A stretch of 35,694 nucleotides of DNA, taken from contig JAUYTY010000155.1 of the NCBI GenBank assembly GCA_030694905.1, positions 1 to 35,694 of the forward strand, written 5' to 3'. The notes beneath the pieces were generated by a model that did no database searches, was not told the DNA's origin, and saw only the letters and a list, made by a program, of their open reading frames with translations. The position numbers were made by a program, and so were the translations under genes. Positions within the stretch are counted from its first letter, which is position 1. The number at the start of each line of letters is the position of its first letter. This document shows positions 1-7,856 of the stretch, piece after piece. This stretch comes from Eubacteriales bacterium (GTDB taxonomy: Bacteria; Bacillota; Clostridia; Tissierellales; Dethiosulfatibacteraceae).

Positions 1-325
1 TAAAAAAATAAAAAAAATAGATTATTTAGCAAATTAAGAAAAAATATGCAAGATTTAAAATGCATTATCTAAAAACTTAAACATAAATTTGGAATTTGAT
101 TATTGAAATATGCAAGATGAAATGCAACTTATGCATAATAATCATCATAGCAAGCGAGTACTCAAAAAAAAAGTATCCGGTTGCCTCTGGCAACCGGATC
201 CAACCGTACAACAAAACAAATATATATTTTAAAGAGGGGGGAATTTATAAACCATAATCATTATATACAAAAAAACTTATTTGTAAACAGCTATATTATT
301 AAATAAATGTAACAATATATGGACA
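1..325. other. AT-rich intergenic region
   Basis: No supportable gene. The stretch is very AT-rich. It holds a minus-strand terminator (163-199) and two near-copies of an ATATGCAAGAT...AAATGCA motif, starting near 44 and 108. A GAGGGGGG run near 233-240 looks like a ribosome binding site on the plus strand, but no start codon follows at a suitable distance. Confidence 0.6.
163..199 (-). terminator. Rho-independent terminator downstream of folC
   Basis: Perfect 11-bp inverted repeat ATCCGGTTGCC (175-185) / GGCAACCGGAT (189-199) with a 3-nt loop. It is flanked on the left by a run of A residues (164-172), which is a U-tract when read on the minus strand. It lies about 130 bp beyond the folC stop and should end the glycosyltransferase-folC transcript. 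Confidence 0.85.
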
Positions 326-1636
326 TTATTTGTCCAGGTTGTTTTTGTTATTGATTAGTCTTCTGATGCAGCCTATCAAATATAGTGAACCACAAAATAG
401 ATTGACATCATTAGATCCGGTTTGTATATAATCTATGAATTGTTCAATGTTATCACACACAGTTACTTCTATATCTGATATCTCTTTAATCATCTCCGCA
501 GTATCCAGTGCGGATTTTGCCCGTGGATTATCAGGTGTCAATGTTACAACATCCGAACAATGTGAAAGCAGTATTTTTAAAGAGGAACTAATCTCCTTGT
601 CAGCCAGCATTCCAAAGAACAGATGCACAATGCAATTTTTAAAATAGGAGGCTATATTTTCGGATAAACGTTCCAAGCCATCGGCGTTATGAGCCCCATC
701 GATTATAATCAGCGGTTGTTGATTTAATATTTCCATTCTGCCATTGAATCTGACTGTTTCGAGTGCCTCGATTATCTGTTCTGAATCTATCGCATAACCC
801 TTGTCAATTAATACCTCAATCGTTTTAAGGGCAGTGAGGCAATTAATGGCTTGATGGGATCCTATAAGATTCAGTGAGAAATCTTTGATACCGGTGTTGG
901 TGGATTTGTTATGATATGTCAGCTTTTGTCCAAAAGGTCCGAATGATACGACGCTTATGTCCTTTATATCCACAGGATGAATAACAGCTGATTTATCAAT
1001 CGCAAAATCTCTAATGACTCCAAAAACTGTATCTTTCTGAGGGTATATGACAACATCACAATTGGCTTTTATGATGGATGCTTTTTCAAAGGCTATTTTT
1101 TCCAGCGTGTCTCCCAGATACTCGCTATGATCATTGCTTATGCTGGTTATAACAACCACTTCGGGTGTTTCTATTACGTTGGTGGCATCTAGCCTACCCC
1201 CCATACCTACTTCAAGAACGACTATATCAACTGCCTTCTGACTATAATAGACCATTGCAGTGGCTGTAACAACTTCGAATTCAGTGGGGTGATTTTCGCC
1301 TTCTTTTATCATATCGTCAATTGCATCTTTAACAATGGAGACACAGAATGCAAGATCTTCATCTGAGATGTGTATATTGTTTATCTGAATTCTTTCGTTG
1401 AAGCTTTCCAAATAAGGAGAAATAAACAAGCCGGTTCTATAACCAGCTTTTTTTAATACATATGATAGCATGACACAAGTGGATCCCTTGCCGTTTGTTC
1501 CGGCTACATGGATAAATTTCAATCTGTTTTGAGGATTGCCGAGTCTGTTCATTAATTTTCTGATGTTTTCAAGACCCAATTTAGATCCGAATTTGTAAGT
1601 CGAATGGATGTAATCGATAGCTTCTTGGCTATTCAT
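326..1636 (-). CDS. folC: Bifunctional folylpolyglutamate synthase / dihydrofolate synthase
   Basis: This is a cytosolic Mur-ligase-family enzyme that adds glutamate to dihydropteroate and to reduced folates, using ATP. The 436-aa protein is normal length. It has the folate-ligase P-loop GTNGKGS at residues 46-52. Downstream are the family motifs SPYLESFNERIQI, LEVGMGGRLDATNV, SISNDHSEYLG (Mg/ATP site) and DGAHNADGL in the C-terminal domain. The ATG is preceded on the minus strand by AGGAGCAAGAA, a well-placed ribosome binding site. It follows the glycosyltransferase gene by 26 bp in the same direction, so the two are probably co-transcribed, although they share no obvious pathway. Nothing in the gene looks damaged. 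Confidence 0.95.
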   Translation of the reverse strand: MNSQEAIDYIHSTYKFGSKLGLENIRKLMNRLGNPQNRLKFIHVAGTNGKGSTCVMLSYVLKKAGYRTGLFISPYLESFNERIQINNIHISDEDLAFCVSIVKDAIDDMIKEGENHPTEFEVVTATAMVYYSQKAVDIVVLEVGMGGRLDATNVIETPEVVVITSISNDHSEYLGDTLEKIAFEKASIIKANCDVVIYPQKDTVFGVIRDFAIDKSAVIHPVDIKDISVVSFGPFGQKLTYHNKSTNTGIKDFSLNLIGSHQAINCLTALKTIEVLIDKGYAIDSEQIIEALETVRFNGRMEILNQQPLIIIDGAHNADGLERLSENIASYFKNCIVHLFFGMLADKEISSSLKILLSHCSDVVTLTPDNPRAKSALDTAEMIKEISDIEVTVCDNIEQFIDYIQTGSNDVNLFCGSLYLIGCIRRLINNKNNLDK

Positions 1637-1662
1637 TTCTTGCTCCTGATTAGTTTAAGACG

Positions 1663-2760
1663 TCACATGGTGTATCTTGACAGCAGATCCTGAACTATGT
1701 TTTTGGAAGATGATGATCTGTAAAAATTAGACAGGCTTTTTTTCATTTGATTAAGCACTTCTTCATCATTCAGCACATGAACTACATGTTTATAGACTTC
1801 CTCAGATGTATTAGCAATCAAAGCGGCTCCTTTGTGGACAAAATAATCAGCATTTTCTTTTTCCTGACCGGGAATAGGTTTATAAAGAATCAGAGGAAGC
1901 TTTGCTGCAGCTGCTTCACTTAGGGTTATACCACCTGGTTTTGTAATCATAATTGTTGCCAATCTATACAACTCATGTATTTCATCTATGTAACCAAATG
2001 TTTTTACATTGTTTAATGCAAGATTATCTATCTTGTTTCTGAGTTTCAGATTATTCCCACATACCAAAAGTATCTGAATGCCTTCAATCTTATTCAGCTT
2101 TGTGCAAACATAATCCAAATCTTTCGATACACCTGCTGCGCCAGCTGATATGAGGATTGATCTTTTGTCGGTATCCACTAAGTACTTCTTAGCAACCTCC
2201 AATATATCAATTTCCTCTTCAAATCCTGGTCTGATGGGGATACCGGTAACTTCAAGTTTATTGACTGGAATATGCATTTTAATCAGCTTCTCTTTTAAAT
2301 CGTCTGTCGCCAGGTATATTCTGTCAAAATCTTCGTTGATCCACAATCTATGACAACAATAATCAGTAACCACATTGATGACAGGAACACCCAATTGATA
2401 TTTTCTCATAAATTCAGGTGCGGACAGCATTGGAAAGGTATTGATGATTATTTGAGGTTGGTATTCCTTTATGATTTTTTTGAGTGTATGGTATCCGAAC
2501 ATACGATAAACATTGATCAATCTAGTGGAGGAAATCTTATCAATTCCATAGTAGAAATATGAATATGTGCTTCCAAGGCTGAACAAGCGATTATGCGTTT
2601 TGGAAATATTGCTTGTTAGCACAGGATGTGATTCGGTGAACAAATCGCATACGATCACATTACAGCCTTCTTGCTTAAAGGTTTCAGCTAAAGACTTGGC
2701 TGCCATTTTATGACCATTTCCGAAGGGAGCGGTTAGTATTAGAATATTTAAGTTTTTCAT
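1663..2760 (-). CDS. MGDG-synthase/UgtP-like glycosyltransferase
   Basis: 365-aa GT-B glycosyltransferase of the monogalactosyldiacylglycerol-synthase type. Members transfer a sugar from a UDP-sugar to diacylglycerol, or act in MurG-like reactions, at the cytoplasmic membrane face. The N-terminus has the family signature TAPFGNGHKMAAKSL, which replaces a classical Rossmann start. The C-terminal half has TKPGGITLSEAAAAKLPLILY, the nucleotide-sugar binding region. An in-frame start 14 codons upstream exists (2802), but the ATG at 2760 follows GGAGGTGACTTG on the minus strand and begins the conserved sequence. The likely role is membrane glycolipid synthesis. The sugar and acceptor cannot be read from sequence. 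Confidence 0.85.
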   Translation of the reverse strand: MKNLNILILTAPFGNGHKMAAKSLAETFKQEGCNVIVCDLFTESHPVLTSNISKTHNRLFSLGSTYSYFYYGIDKISSTRLINVYRMFGYHTLKKIIKEYQPQIIINTFPMLSAPEFMRKYQLGVPVINVVTDYCCHRLWINEDFDRIYLATDDLKEKLIKMHIPVNKLEVTGIPIRPGFEEEIDILEVAKKYLVDTDKRSILISAGAAGVSKDLDYVCTKLNKIEGIQILLVCGNNLKLRNKIDNLALNNVKTFGYIDEIHELYRLATIMITKPGGITLSEAAAAKLPLILYKPIPGQEKENADYFVHKGAALIANTSEEVYKHVVHVLNDEEVLNQMKKSLSNFYRSSSSKNIVQDLLSRYTM

Positions 2761-2779
2761 CAAGTCACCTCCTCGATAT

Positions 2780-2808
2780 ATTATAGCATATAACAGATTC
2801 ATTGGTAA
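2780..2808 (-). promoter_or_regulatory. Sigma-A-type promoter for glycosyltransferase-folC
   Basis: On the minus strand there is a TATAAT -10 box (2785-2780) with an upstream TGC, that is an extended -10. A weak TTACCA -35 box (2808-2803) lies 17 bp upstream. The predicted start site is close to the ribosome binding site, so the leader would be very short. Confidence 0.45.
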
Positions 2809-2843
2809 TAGGTTAAAAAAATGTTAAAAATACATTAACCTTT

Positions 2844-2890
2844 ATCAGATGGCGTATGAAACGCCAAATGAACCTTAGAAACCTGTTGAT
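2844..2890. repeat. Partial copy of dispersed hairpin repeat (copy D)
   Basis: The stretch TGGCGTATGAAACGCCA followed by ATGAACCTTAGAAACCTGTTGATT matches the second-hairpin half of the repeat at 8971-9105, in the same orientation. Matched blocks include TGAAACGCCA, TGAACCTTAGAAAC and CTGTT. The first hairpin is absent. GGCGT...ACGCC forms a short stem. It sits between the divergent glycosyltransferase and sigma-54 activator genes. Confidence 0.6.
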
Positions 2891-2938
2891 TGTGTAAAGA
2901 GAATAATACATTAATTGAAAAAATCAATCAAAAATAGA

Positions 2939-2967
2939 TTGATATATTTTAAACAAAGTTGTATAAT
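2939..2967 (+). promoter_or_regulatory. Sigma-A-type promoter for the sigma-54 activator gene
   Basis: TTGATA (2939-2944), a 17-bp spacer, then TATAAT (2962-2967). The gene start is about 80 bp downstream. The activator therefore appears to be expressed from a housekeeping promoter, not from a sigma-54 promoter. Confidence 0.7.
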
Positions 2968-3048
2968 AACAATAAGCCACATAATGTTAATCATAACTTA
3001 CAATAATATGCTTGCCAAGGGGGTATTGATCTGTTAATACGAGAAATC

Positions 3049-5097
3049 ATGATGAAAAACCCAGTCATCATTTACGAAAACGAATCTTTGCTTGATGTTC
3101 TTGAAAAAATAAAAAAGTATAGCGTTGATAGCTTTCCAGTTATTAACATGCTCAATGAACCAGTTGGCATTTTGACTGGACGTGCTTTAACAATGAATAT
3201 CGATGATCTTTCGGGTAAAAGAGTCAATGATATAATGAAACCAGTTGACGAACTCTGTATTGTCAAGGAATTTGAAGAGGCAAACACGATTTTCAACAAA
3301 TCATGCGAGCTGTTTTTCGTCGTAGATGACCTGGGCAGATTTAAAAGTTTAATCCGAAAAAGACATGTCATGAAAATGCACTTTGAAAAGCTTGAGTACA
3401 GTCTATCCAATCAAAAATCCATTATGTCATGTGTGGATAGTGGTGTGTTATTGTTGAACAGAGTTGGCAATATTGTGGAAGCAAACAAAAGGGCAGAAGA
3501 AATATTTGATCTTGATACAAATCATATAATTGGTTTGAACATTTCTGAGATTATTGACGATTACGATATCTCAGGCATTAAAGGTGAACATAAAGAGTCT
3601 TACAGCACAGTTTTGAATTTAAGAAATAAAAAGATCATCGTCTATAAGGAACCAGTCCTTAGAAAAAACCATTATATTGGATGTGTTCTGACTGCTAGAG
3701 ATATTACAGAGTATAACCGAATAGAAGAGCAATTGACCTCAGAGAAAACGGAAAAGGAAATACTTAAAACAATTTTTGATATGGCGTATGACGGGTTGAT
3801 TGTTGTTGATTCAGAAGGTTATGTGAAAATGATTTCAAATGCTTATAAAAAATTTCTTGGTCTTGAAAAAGAAAAGCTTGAGGGGAAGCATGTAACTGAG
3901 GTTATTGAGAACACTAGACTTCATATAGTTGCAAAGACTGGCGTTTCAGAAATAGGGGATCTGCAAAAAATAAAAGACAATTACATCATTGCTTCAAGAA
4001 TTCCTGTTTTCGAGAATGGAAAGGTCACCAACGTAGTGGGGAAAGTAATGTTCCGCAACATCGGGGAACTGGATGAGCTCTATAATAAAATCACGAAAAT
4101 TGAACAGCAACTTGAAAACTATCGCGATGAAATAACTCAGATGAATAAGGCTAAGTATCGTTTCAGCAATATAGTCGGGAAAAGCAATGCCATTAAGCAG
4201 GCGATCAGCATGGCAAAAAAATCCGCCTATACTGATTCCAATGTTTTAATTTTAGGTGAAAGCGGCACAGGGAAAGAGCTTTTCGCCCAATCTATCCATA
4301 ACTCAAGTGCAAGAAGAGGAAATCCATTCATAAAGGTCAATTGCGCAGCTATACCAGATGATCTTCTAGAATCAGAATTATTCGGTTATGAAGAAGGATC
4401 GTTTACTGGCGCTAAAAAGGGCGGGAAAATTGGCAAGTTTGAAGCTGCGGATCAAGGCACTATTTTTCTGGACGAAATAGGAGATATGCCTCTCAATATG
4501 CAGGCCAAATTATTAAGAACCATACAAGAGAGAGAGATAGAGCGAATAGGTTCTACCAAGACAAAAAAGATTGATGTAAGGATTATTGCCGCTACGAACA
4601 GAAACATTCAGCAAATGATAGAAGCGAAAAAATTTAGATTGGATTTGTACTACAGACTAAATGTGGTCACTCTACACATTCCAGCCTTAAGAGAACGGAC
4701 TGAAGATATTGAGGAATTAAGCAAAAGCTTCATTGAAAAATTCAGAGTAAGGTATCTTAAGAAAATCGAAACAATCAGCGAAAGTGCAATCATGAAACTA
4801 AAGAGATACAATTGGCCTGGTAACGTCAGAGAACTGGAAAATATTATAGAAAGAGCAATCAATATCATAGATGAAGGATCCGTAATCAAACCAAAGCACT
4901 TACCTTTGGATATTACAAGCAATTATGATTTTGAGGAACTTAAGACTTTAAAGGAAATTGTAGACGAAACTGAAAGAAAAGCCATATTGAACTGTCTTGA
5001 GGCTGTCAACTACAATAAGTCAAAGGCATCAAAAATATTGGGCATCAGCAGAACAGCTTTTTATGAAAAAATTGACAAATACAATCTAGATGTGTAA
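3049..5097 (+). CDS. Sigma-54-dependent activator with CBS pair and two PAS domains
   Basis: This 682-aa enhancer-binding protein would remodel sigma-54 RNA polymerase using ATP. Order: a pair of CBS motifs (about 1-110, a likely adenine-nucleotide sensor), PAS (about 118-225), PAS (about 240-345), a short coiled linker, an AAA+ domain and a C-terminal Fis-type helix-turn-helix (about 640-682). Visible motifs are Walker A GESGTGKE (403-410), the sigma-54 contact loop GSFTGA (450-455, a common variant of GAFTGA) and Walker B FLDEIGDM (D475, E476). There is no receiver domain, so the signal is probably a small molecule. The first CBS motif normally begins a few residues before MMKNPV. The in-frame codons LLIREI upstream, with AAGGGGG at 3017-3023, suggest translation may really begin at CTG 3031. 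A sigma-54 promoter lies just downstream, before the acyl-CoA operon, its probable target. Confidence 0.93.
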   Translation: MMKNPVIIYENESLLDVLEKIKKYSVDSFPVINMLNEPVGILTGRALTMNIDDLSGKRVNDIMKPVDELCIVKEFEEANTIFNKSCELFFVVDDLGRFKSLIRKRHVMKMHFEKLEYSLSNQKSIMSCVDSGVLLLNRVGNIVEANKRAEEIFDLDTNHIIGLNISEIIDDYDISGIKGEHKESYSTVLNLRNKKIIVYKEPVLRKNHYIGCVLTARDITEYNRIEEQLTSEKTEKEILKTIFDMAYDGLIVVDSEGYVKMISNAYKKFLGLEKEKLEGKHVTEVIENTRLHIVAKTGVSEIGDLQKIKDNYIIASRIPVFENGKVTNVVGKVMFRNIGELDELYNKITKIEQQLENYRDEITQMNKAKYRFSNIVGKSNAIKQAISMAKKSAYTDSNVLILGESGTGKELFAQSIHNSSARRGNPFIKVNCAAIPDDLLESELFGYEEGSFTGAKKGGKIGKFEAADQGTIFLDEIGDMPLNMQAKLLRTIQEREIERIGSTKTKKIDVRIIAATNRNIQQMIEAKKFRLDLYYRLNVVTLHIPALRERTEDIEELSKSFIEKFRVRYLKKIETISESAIMKLKRYNWPGNVRELENIIERAINIIDEGSVIKPKHLPLDITSNYDFEELKTLKEIVDETERKAILNCLEAVNYNKSKASKILGISRTAFYEKIDKYNLDV

Positions 5098-5304
5098 ATT
5101 AAACAGAACACAATATCTGATTTTGACAGCAATATGTAATGTAAAATTAACAACTATAGCCATTTGTGTCAACAATTCAATACAAAAATATCAAATTTAG
5201 TCAAAATCAAATGATAAAAAATTAACGAAAAAATACAATGATTTCTCATTTTACGAAACTGTTGAAATAATTAGCTTTAGAGATTTTTTAGAAAAAGTAC
5301 ATTG

Positions 5305-5321
5305 TTGGCATGAAAAATGCA
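5305..5321 (+). promoter_or_regulatory. Sigma-54 (-24/-12) promoter
   Basis: TTGGCATG (5305-5312) then AAAAA and TGCA (5318-5321). The invariant GG (5307-5308) and GC (5319-5320) are separated by exactly 10 bp, as required for sigma-54 RNA polymerase, and the flanks match TTGGCAYG and TGCA. The predicted start is near 5332, about 25 bp before the hydratase start codon. Upstream 5098-5300 is AT-rich. The half-sites TGTCAACA (5167-5174) and TGTTGAAA (5260-5267) form a loose inverted pair that could be the enhancer, but this is weak. Confidence 0.85.
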
Positions 5322-5356
5322 TAACTATAAATGTAAATAAGAAAAGGAGGTATTAG

Positions 5357-5773
5357 ATGAAAGGCAAAACGATTAAAGAGATAAAAATTGGCGACAAGGC
5401 TTCTTTCCAAAAGACTATTAGTGAGTCGGATGTCTATCTTTACGCAGGCATCACAGGTGATATCAATCCAGCTCATATCGATGAAGAAACATCTAAAAAC
5501 ACAATGTTCAAAGGCAGAATAGCACATGGTATGCTCACAGCGGGACTGATTTCAGCTGTTTTAGGGGTACATCTACCAGGTCCGGGAACAATTTACCTAG
5601 CTCAGGAATTAAAATTTACAGCCCCCGTTAAATTTGGAGACACCATAAAAGCTGAAGCCGAAGTTGTTGAAATCAACGAAGAAAAAAATAGAATTGTAAT
5701 GAGAACAACCTGCACAAATCAGAATAATGTAATTGTACTAGACGGAAAAGCGACATGTATGCCACCTAAGTAA
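5357..5773 (+). CDS. phaJ: MaoC-type (R)-specific enoyl-CoA hydratase
   Basis: This 138-aa hot-dog-fold hydratase interconverts trans-2-enoyl-CoA and (R)-3-hydroxyacyl-CoA. The hydratase-2 motif is clear: YAGITGDINPAHIDEE, with the catalytic pair D35 and H40, followed by FKGRIAHGMLTAGL, typical of PhaJ/MaoC proteins. Length matches single-domain PhaJ. The start ATG follows AAAAGGAGGTATTAG. It is the first gene after the sigma-54 promoter and lies upstream of an acyl-CoA dehydrogenase and ETF genes. With these it could feed or drain an enoyl-CoA pool. A polyhydroxyalkanoate role is only one option, and no PHA synthase is in the window. The dehydratase of an unusual acyl-CoA route is equally possible. 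Confidence 0.88.
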   Translation: MKGKTIKEIKIGDKASFQKTISESDVYLYAGITGDINPAHIDEETSKNTMFKGRIAHGMLTAGLISAVLGVHLPGPGTIYLAQELKFTAPVKFGDTIKAEAEVVEINEEKNRIVMRTTCTNQNNVIVLDGKATCMPPK

Positions 5774-5814
5774 GAATATTCAAATAGTCCGTTTTTAAAT
5801 TAGAAGGTGAGACT

Positions 5815-5837
5815 AAGACTTTCTGAAAGAAAGTCTT
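5815..5837 (+). terminator. Intra-operon hairpin between hydratase and dehydrogenase genes
   Basis: Perfect 9-bp stem AAGACTTTC (5815-5823) / GAAAGTCTT (5829-5837) with loop TGAAA, followed by TTCTT. The U-tract is short, so it may only partly terminate or may stabilise the upstream mRNA. No clear second promoter is seen before the dehydrogenase gene. Confidence 0.55.
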
Positions 5838-5903
5838 TTCTTAAAAATTAGATTGTTAAAAAAATATCTAAAATAATATTTTATCAAACAATGGAGGTTA
5901 AAA

Positions 5904-7040
5904 ATGAACTTTAACATTACAAAAGAGCAAATTTTACTTCAACAGCTATACCGAGAATTCACAGAAAGAGAAGTAAAGACAATTGCAGCAGAGGTAGACG
6001 AAGAGGAAAGATTCCCAATCGAGACAGTTGAAAAAATGCAAAAATACGGCATGATGGGAATACAGTTTCCCAAAAAATATGGTGGAGCAGGTGGTGACAA
6101 TGCTTCATACATCATGTTGGTAGAAGAGGTTTCAAAAGCCTGTGGAACGACAGGGGTTGTATTATCGGCACATGCATCATTATGTGCGGCTCCAATTTAT
6201 GAGTTTGGAACAGAAGAGCAGAAGCAAAAATATCTGGTGCCCTTAGCTAGCGGGAAAAAGTTAGGTGCTTTTGGTTTGACAGAACCAAATGCAGGTACTG
6301 ATGCAGCAGGACAGCAGACAAAAGCTGTTTTAAATGGTGATCATTATATATTGAACGGATCGAAGATATTCATTACTAATGCATCATATGCTGACATCTT
6401 CATCGTTATGGCTATGACAGACAAATCCGTTGGCACGAAAGGTATTTCAGCATTTATAGTAGAAAAGGATTTCGAAGGATTCTCTATAGGAAAAAAAGAG
6501 TTAAAACTAGGCATAAGAGGTTCTGCTACATGTGAGTTGATATTTGACAATGTAAAGGTACCAAAAGAAAATCTGCTTGGCAAAGAAGGAAAAGGATTCT
6601 CTATTGCAATGAAGACTTTGGACGGCGGTCGTATCGGTATTGCGGCTCAGGCCTTGGGAATTGCTCAAGGAGCCATTGATGAGACAGTCAAATATGTCAA
6701 GGAAAGAAAGCAATTTGGAAAATCAATCTCCAAATTCCAAAACACACAATTTATGCTGGCAGATATGCAGACTAATGCTGATGCAGCAAGATTGTTGGTT
6801 TATAGGGCAGCGTTCAACAAAGATAATGGACTGCCATATAGTTATGAAGCTGCAATGGCAAAACTGTTCGCTTCAGAAGCTGCAATGAAAATTACGACAC
6901 AAGCTGTTCAACTGCATGGCGGGTATGGATATACTAGGGAATATCCAGTTGAGAGAATGATGAGAGATGCTAAAATAACTGAAATCTATGAAGGAACTTC
7001 AGAAGTTCAAAGAATGGTAATTTCAGCACATATGCTATAG
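5904..7040 (+). CDS. Acyl-CoA dehydrogenase (short-chain/butyryl-CoA type)
   Basis: 378-aa FAD enzyme that oxidises acyl-CoA to trans-2-enoyl-CoA, or runs in reverse, with ETF as electron partner. Family signatures are GAFGLTEPNAGTDAAGQ, the FAD-binding ITNASYADIFIV region, RKQFGKSISKFQ and, near the end, ITEIYEGTSEVQRMVIS, where E363 is the expected catalytic base. The first block resembles clostridial Bcd. TGGAGG precedes the ATG. etfB starts 12 bp after its stop, so the three proteins are probably made together and may form a Bcd-EtfAB complex. In Clostridia such complexes can bifurcate electrons to ferredoxin. Whether this one does cannot be decided by reading alone. No thiolase, crotonase or 3-hydroxybutyryl-CoA dehydrogenase is adjacent. 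Confidence 0.93.
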   Translation: MNFNITKEQILLQQLYREFTEREVKTIAAEVDEEERFPIETVEKMQKYGMMGIQFPKKYGGAGGDNASYIMLVEEVSKACGTTGVVLSAHASLCAAPIYEFGTEEQKQKYLVPLASGKKLGAFGLTEPNAGTDAAGQQTKAVLNGDHYILNGSKIFITNASYADIFIVMAMTDKSVGTKGISAFIVEKDFEGFSIGKKELKLGIRGSATCELIFDNVKVPKENLLGKEGKGFSIAMKTLDGGRIGIAAQALGIAQGAIDETVKYVKERKQFGKSISKFQNTQFMLADMQTNADAARLLVYRAAFNKDNGLPYSYEAAMAKLFASEAAMKITTQAVQLHGGYGYTREYPVERMMRDAKITEIYEGTSEVQRMVISAHML

Positions 7041-7052
7041 GAGGAATAAACA

Positions 7053-7838
7053 ATGAAAATTGTCGTATGCATAAAACAAGTACCAGATACAAATGAAGTA
7101 AGACTTGATCCAATTACTGGAACACTAATAAGAGATGGCGTGCCTAGTATCATCAACCCGGATGACAAGAGTGGCCTTGAAGCTGCTTTGACGTTGAAAG
7201 ACAAGCATGGTGCTCATGTAACAGTTTTGACCATGGGACCTCCTCAAGCGGATCTTGCTTTAAGAGAAGCCTTGGCTATGGGAGCAGATGAAGCTTTCTT
7301 GTTGACCGACAGAGCCTTTGCAGGTGCAGATACATGGGCAACCTCTCTTACTTTGGCAAAAGCCTTGGAAAAAATGGAATACGATCTGATTGTTACAGGC
7401 AGACAAGCGATTGACGGGGATACAGCCCAAGTAGGTCCTGAAATTGCAGAGCATTTGGGAATACCTCATGTAAGCTATGCCAAAGACGTTCAGAAGGAAG
7501 AAAATAGCTTAGTTATCAAAAGAATGTTTGAGGAAGGATATCACTTGATAAGAGTTAAAATGCCTTGCCTTATAACGGCATTGTCAGAGATGAATTCACC
7601 TAGATATATGAATGTAGCCGGTGTATTTGACGCATATAGGGAAAAAGAAGTGAAGATCATGAGCATAGCAGATCTTAATATCGACAAAGATGAGTTAGGA
7701 CTTAAGGGCTCTCCGACAAAAGTTAAAAAATCATTTACTAAAGGTGCGAAAACTGCAGGGAAACTATATAAAGATCTAGACGAAAAAGAAGCTGCAAAAA
7801 TAATCGTCGAAAAATTGCAAGAGAAGTTTATTATATAA
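7053..7838 (+). CDS. etfB: Electron transfer flavoprotein, beta subunit
   Basis: This 261-aa beta subunit pairs with the etfA product to carry electrons from the adjacent acyl-CoA dehydrogenase. It opens MKIVVCIKQVPDTNEVRLDP, the ETF-beta start. It contains INPDDKSGLEAAL and the ETF-beta signature region GRQAIDGDTAQVGPEIAEHLG. The ATG has AGGAGGAATAAACA in front. The gene order dehydrogenase-etfB-etfA is the usual clostridial one. In bifurcating ETFs this subunit holds the bifurcating FAD, in classical ETFs AMP. That distinction needs an alignment. The gene is intact and normal length. Confidence 0.95.
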   Translation: MKIVVCIKQVPDTNEVRLDPITGTLIRDGVPSIINPDDKSGLEAALTLKDKHGAHVTVLTMGPPQADLALREALAMGADEAFLLTDRAFAGADTWATSLTLAKALEKMEYDLIVTGRQAIDGDTAQVGPEIAEHLGIPHVSYAKDVQKEENSLVIKRMFEEGYHLIRVKMPCLITALSEMNSPRYMNVAGVFDAYREKEVKIMSIADLNIDKDELGLKGSPTKVKKSFTKGAKTAGKLYKDLDEKEAAKIIVEKLQEKFII

Positions 7839-7856
7839 CAGATGGGAGGCACTAAA

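Noticed and set aside
435-647. Plus-strand ORF inside folC and the many similar shadow frames elsewhere
   Set aside because: They lie opposite well-supported genes and have no family motifs or ribosome sites.
7842-7856. ATG 7842 as the etfA start
   Set aside because: The GGGAGG that would bind the ribosome lies inside this extension and fits GTG 7857.
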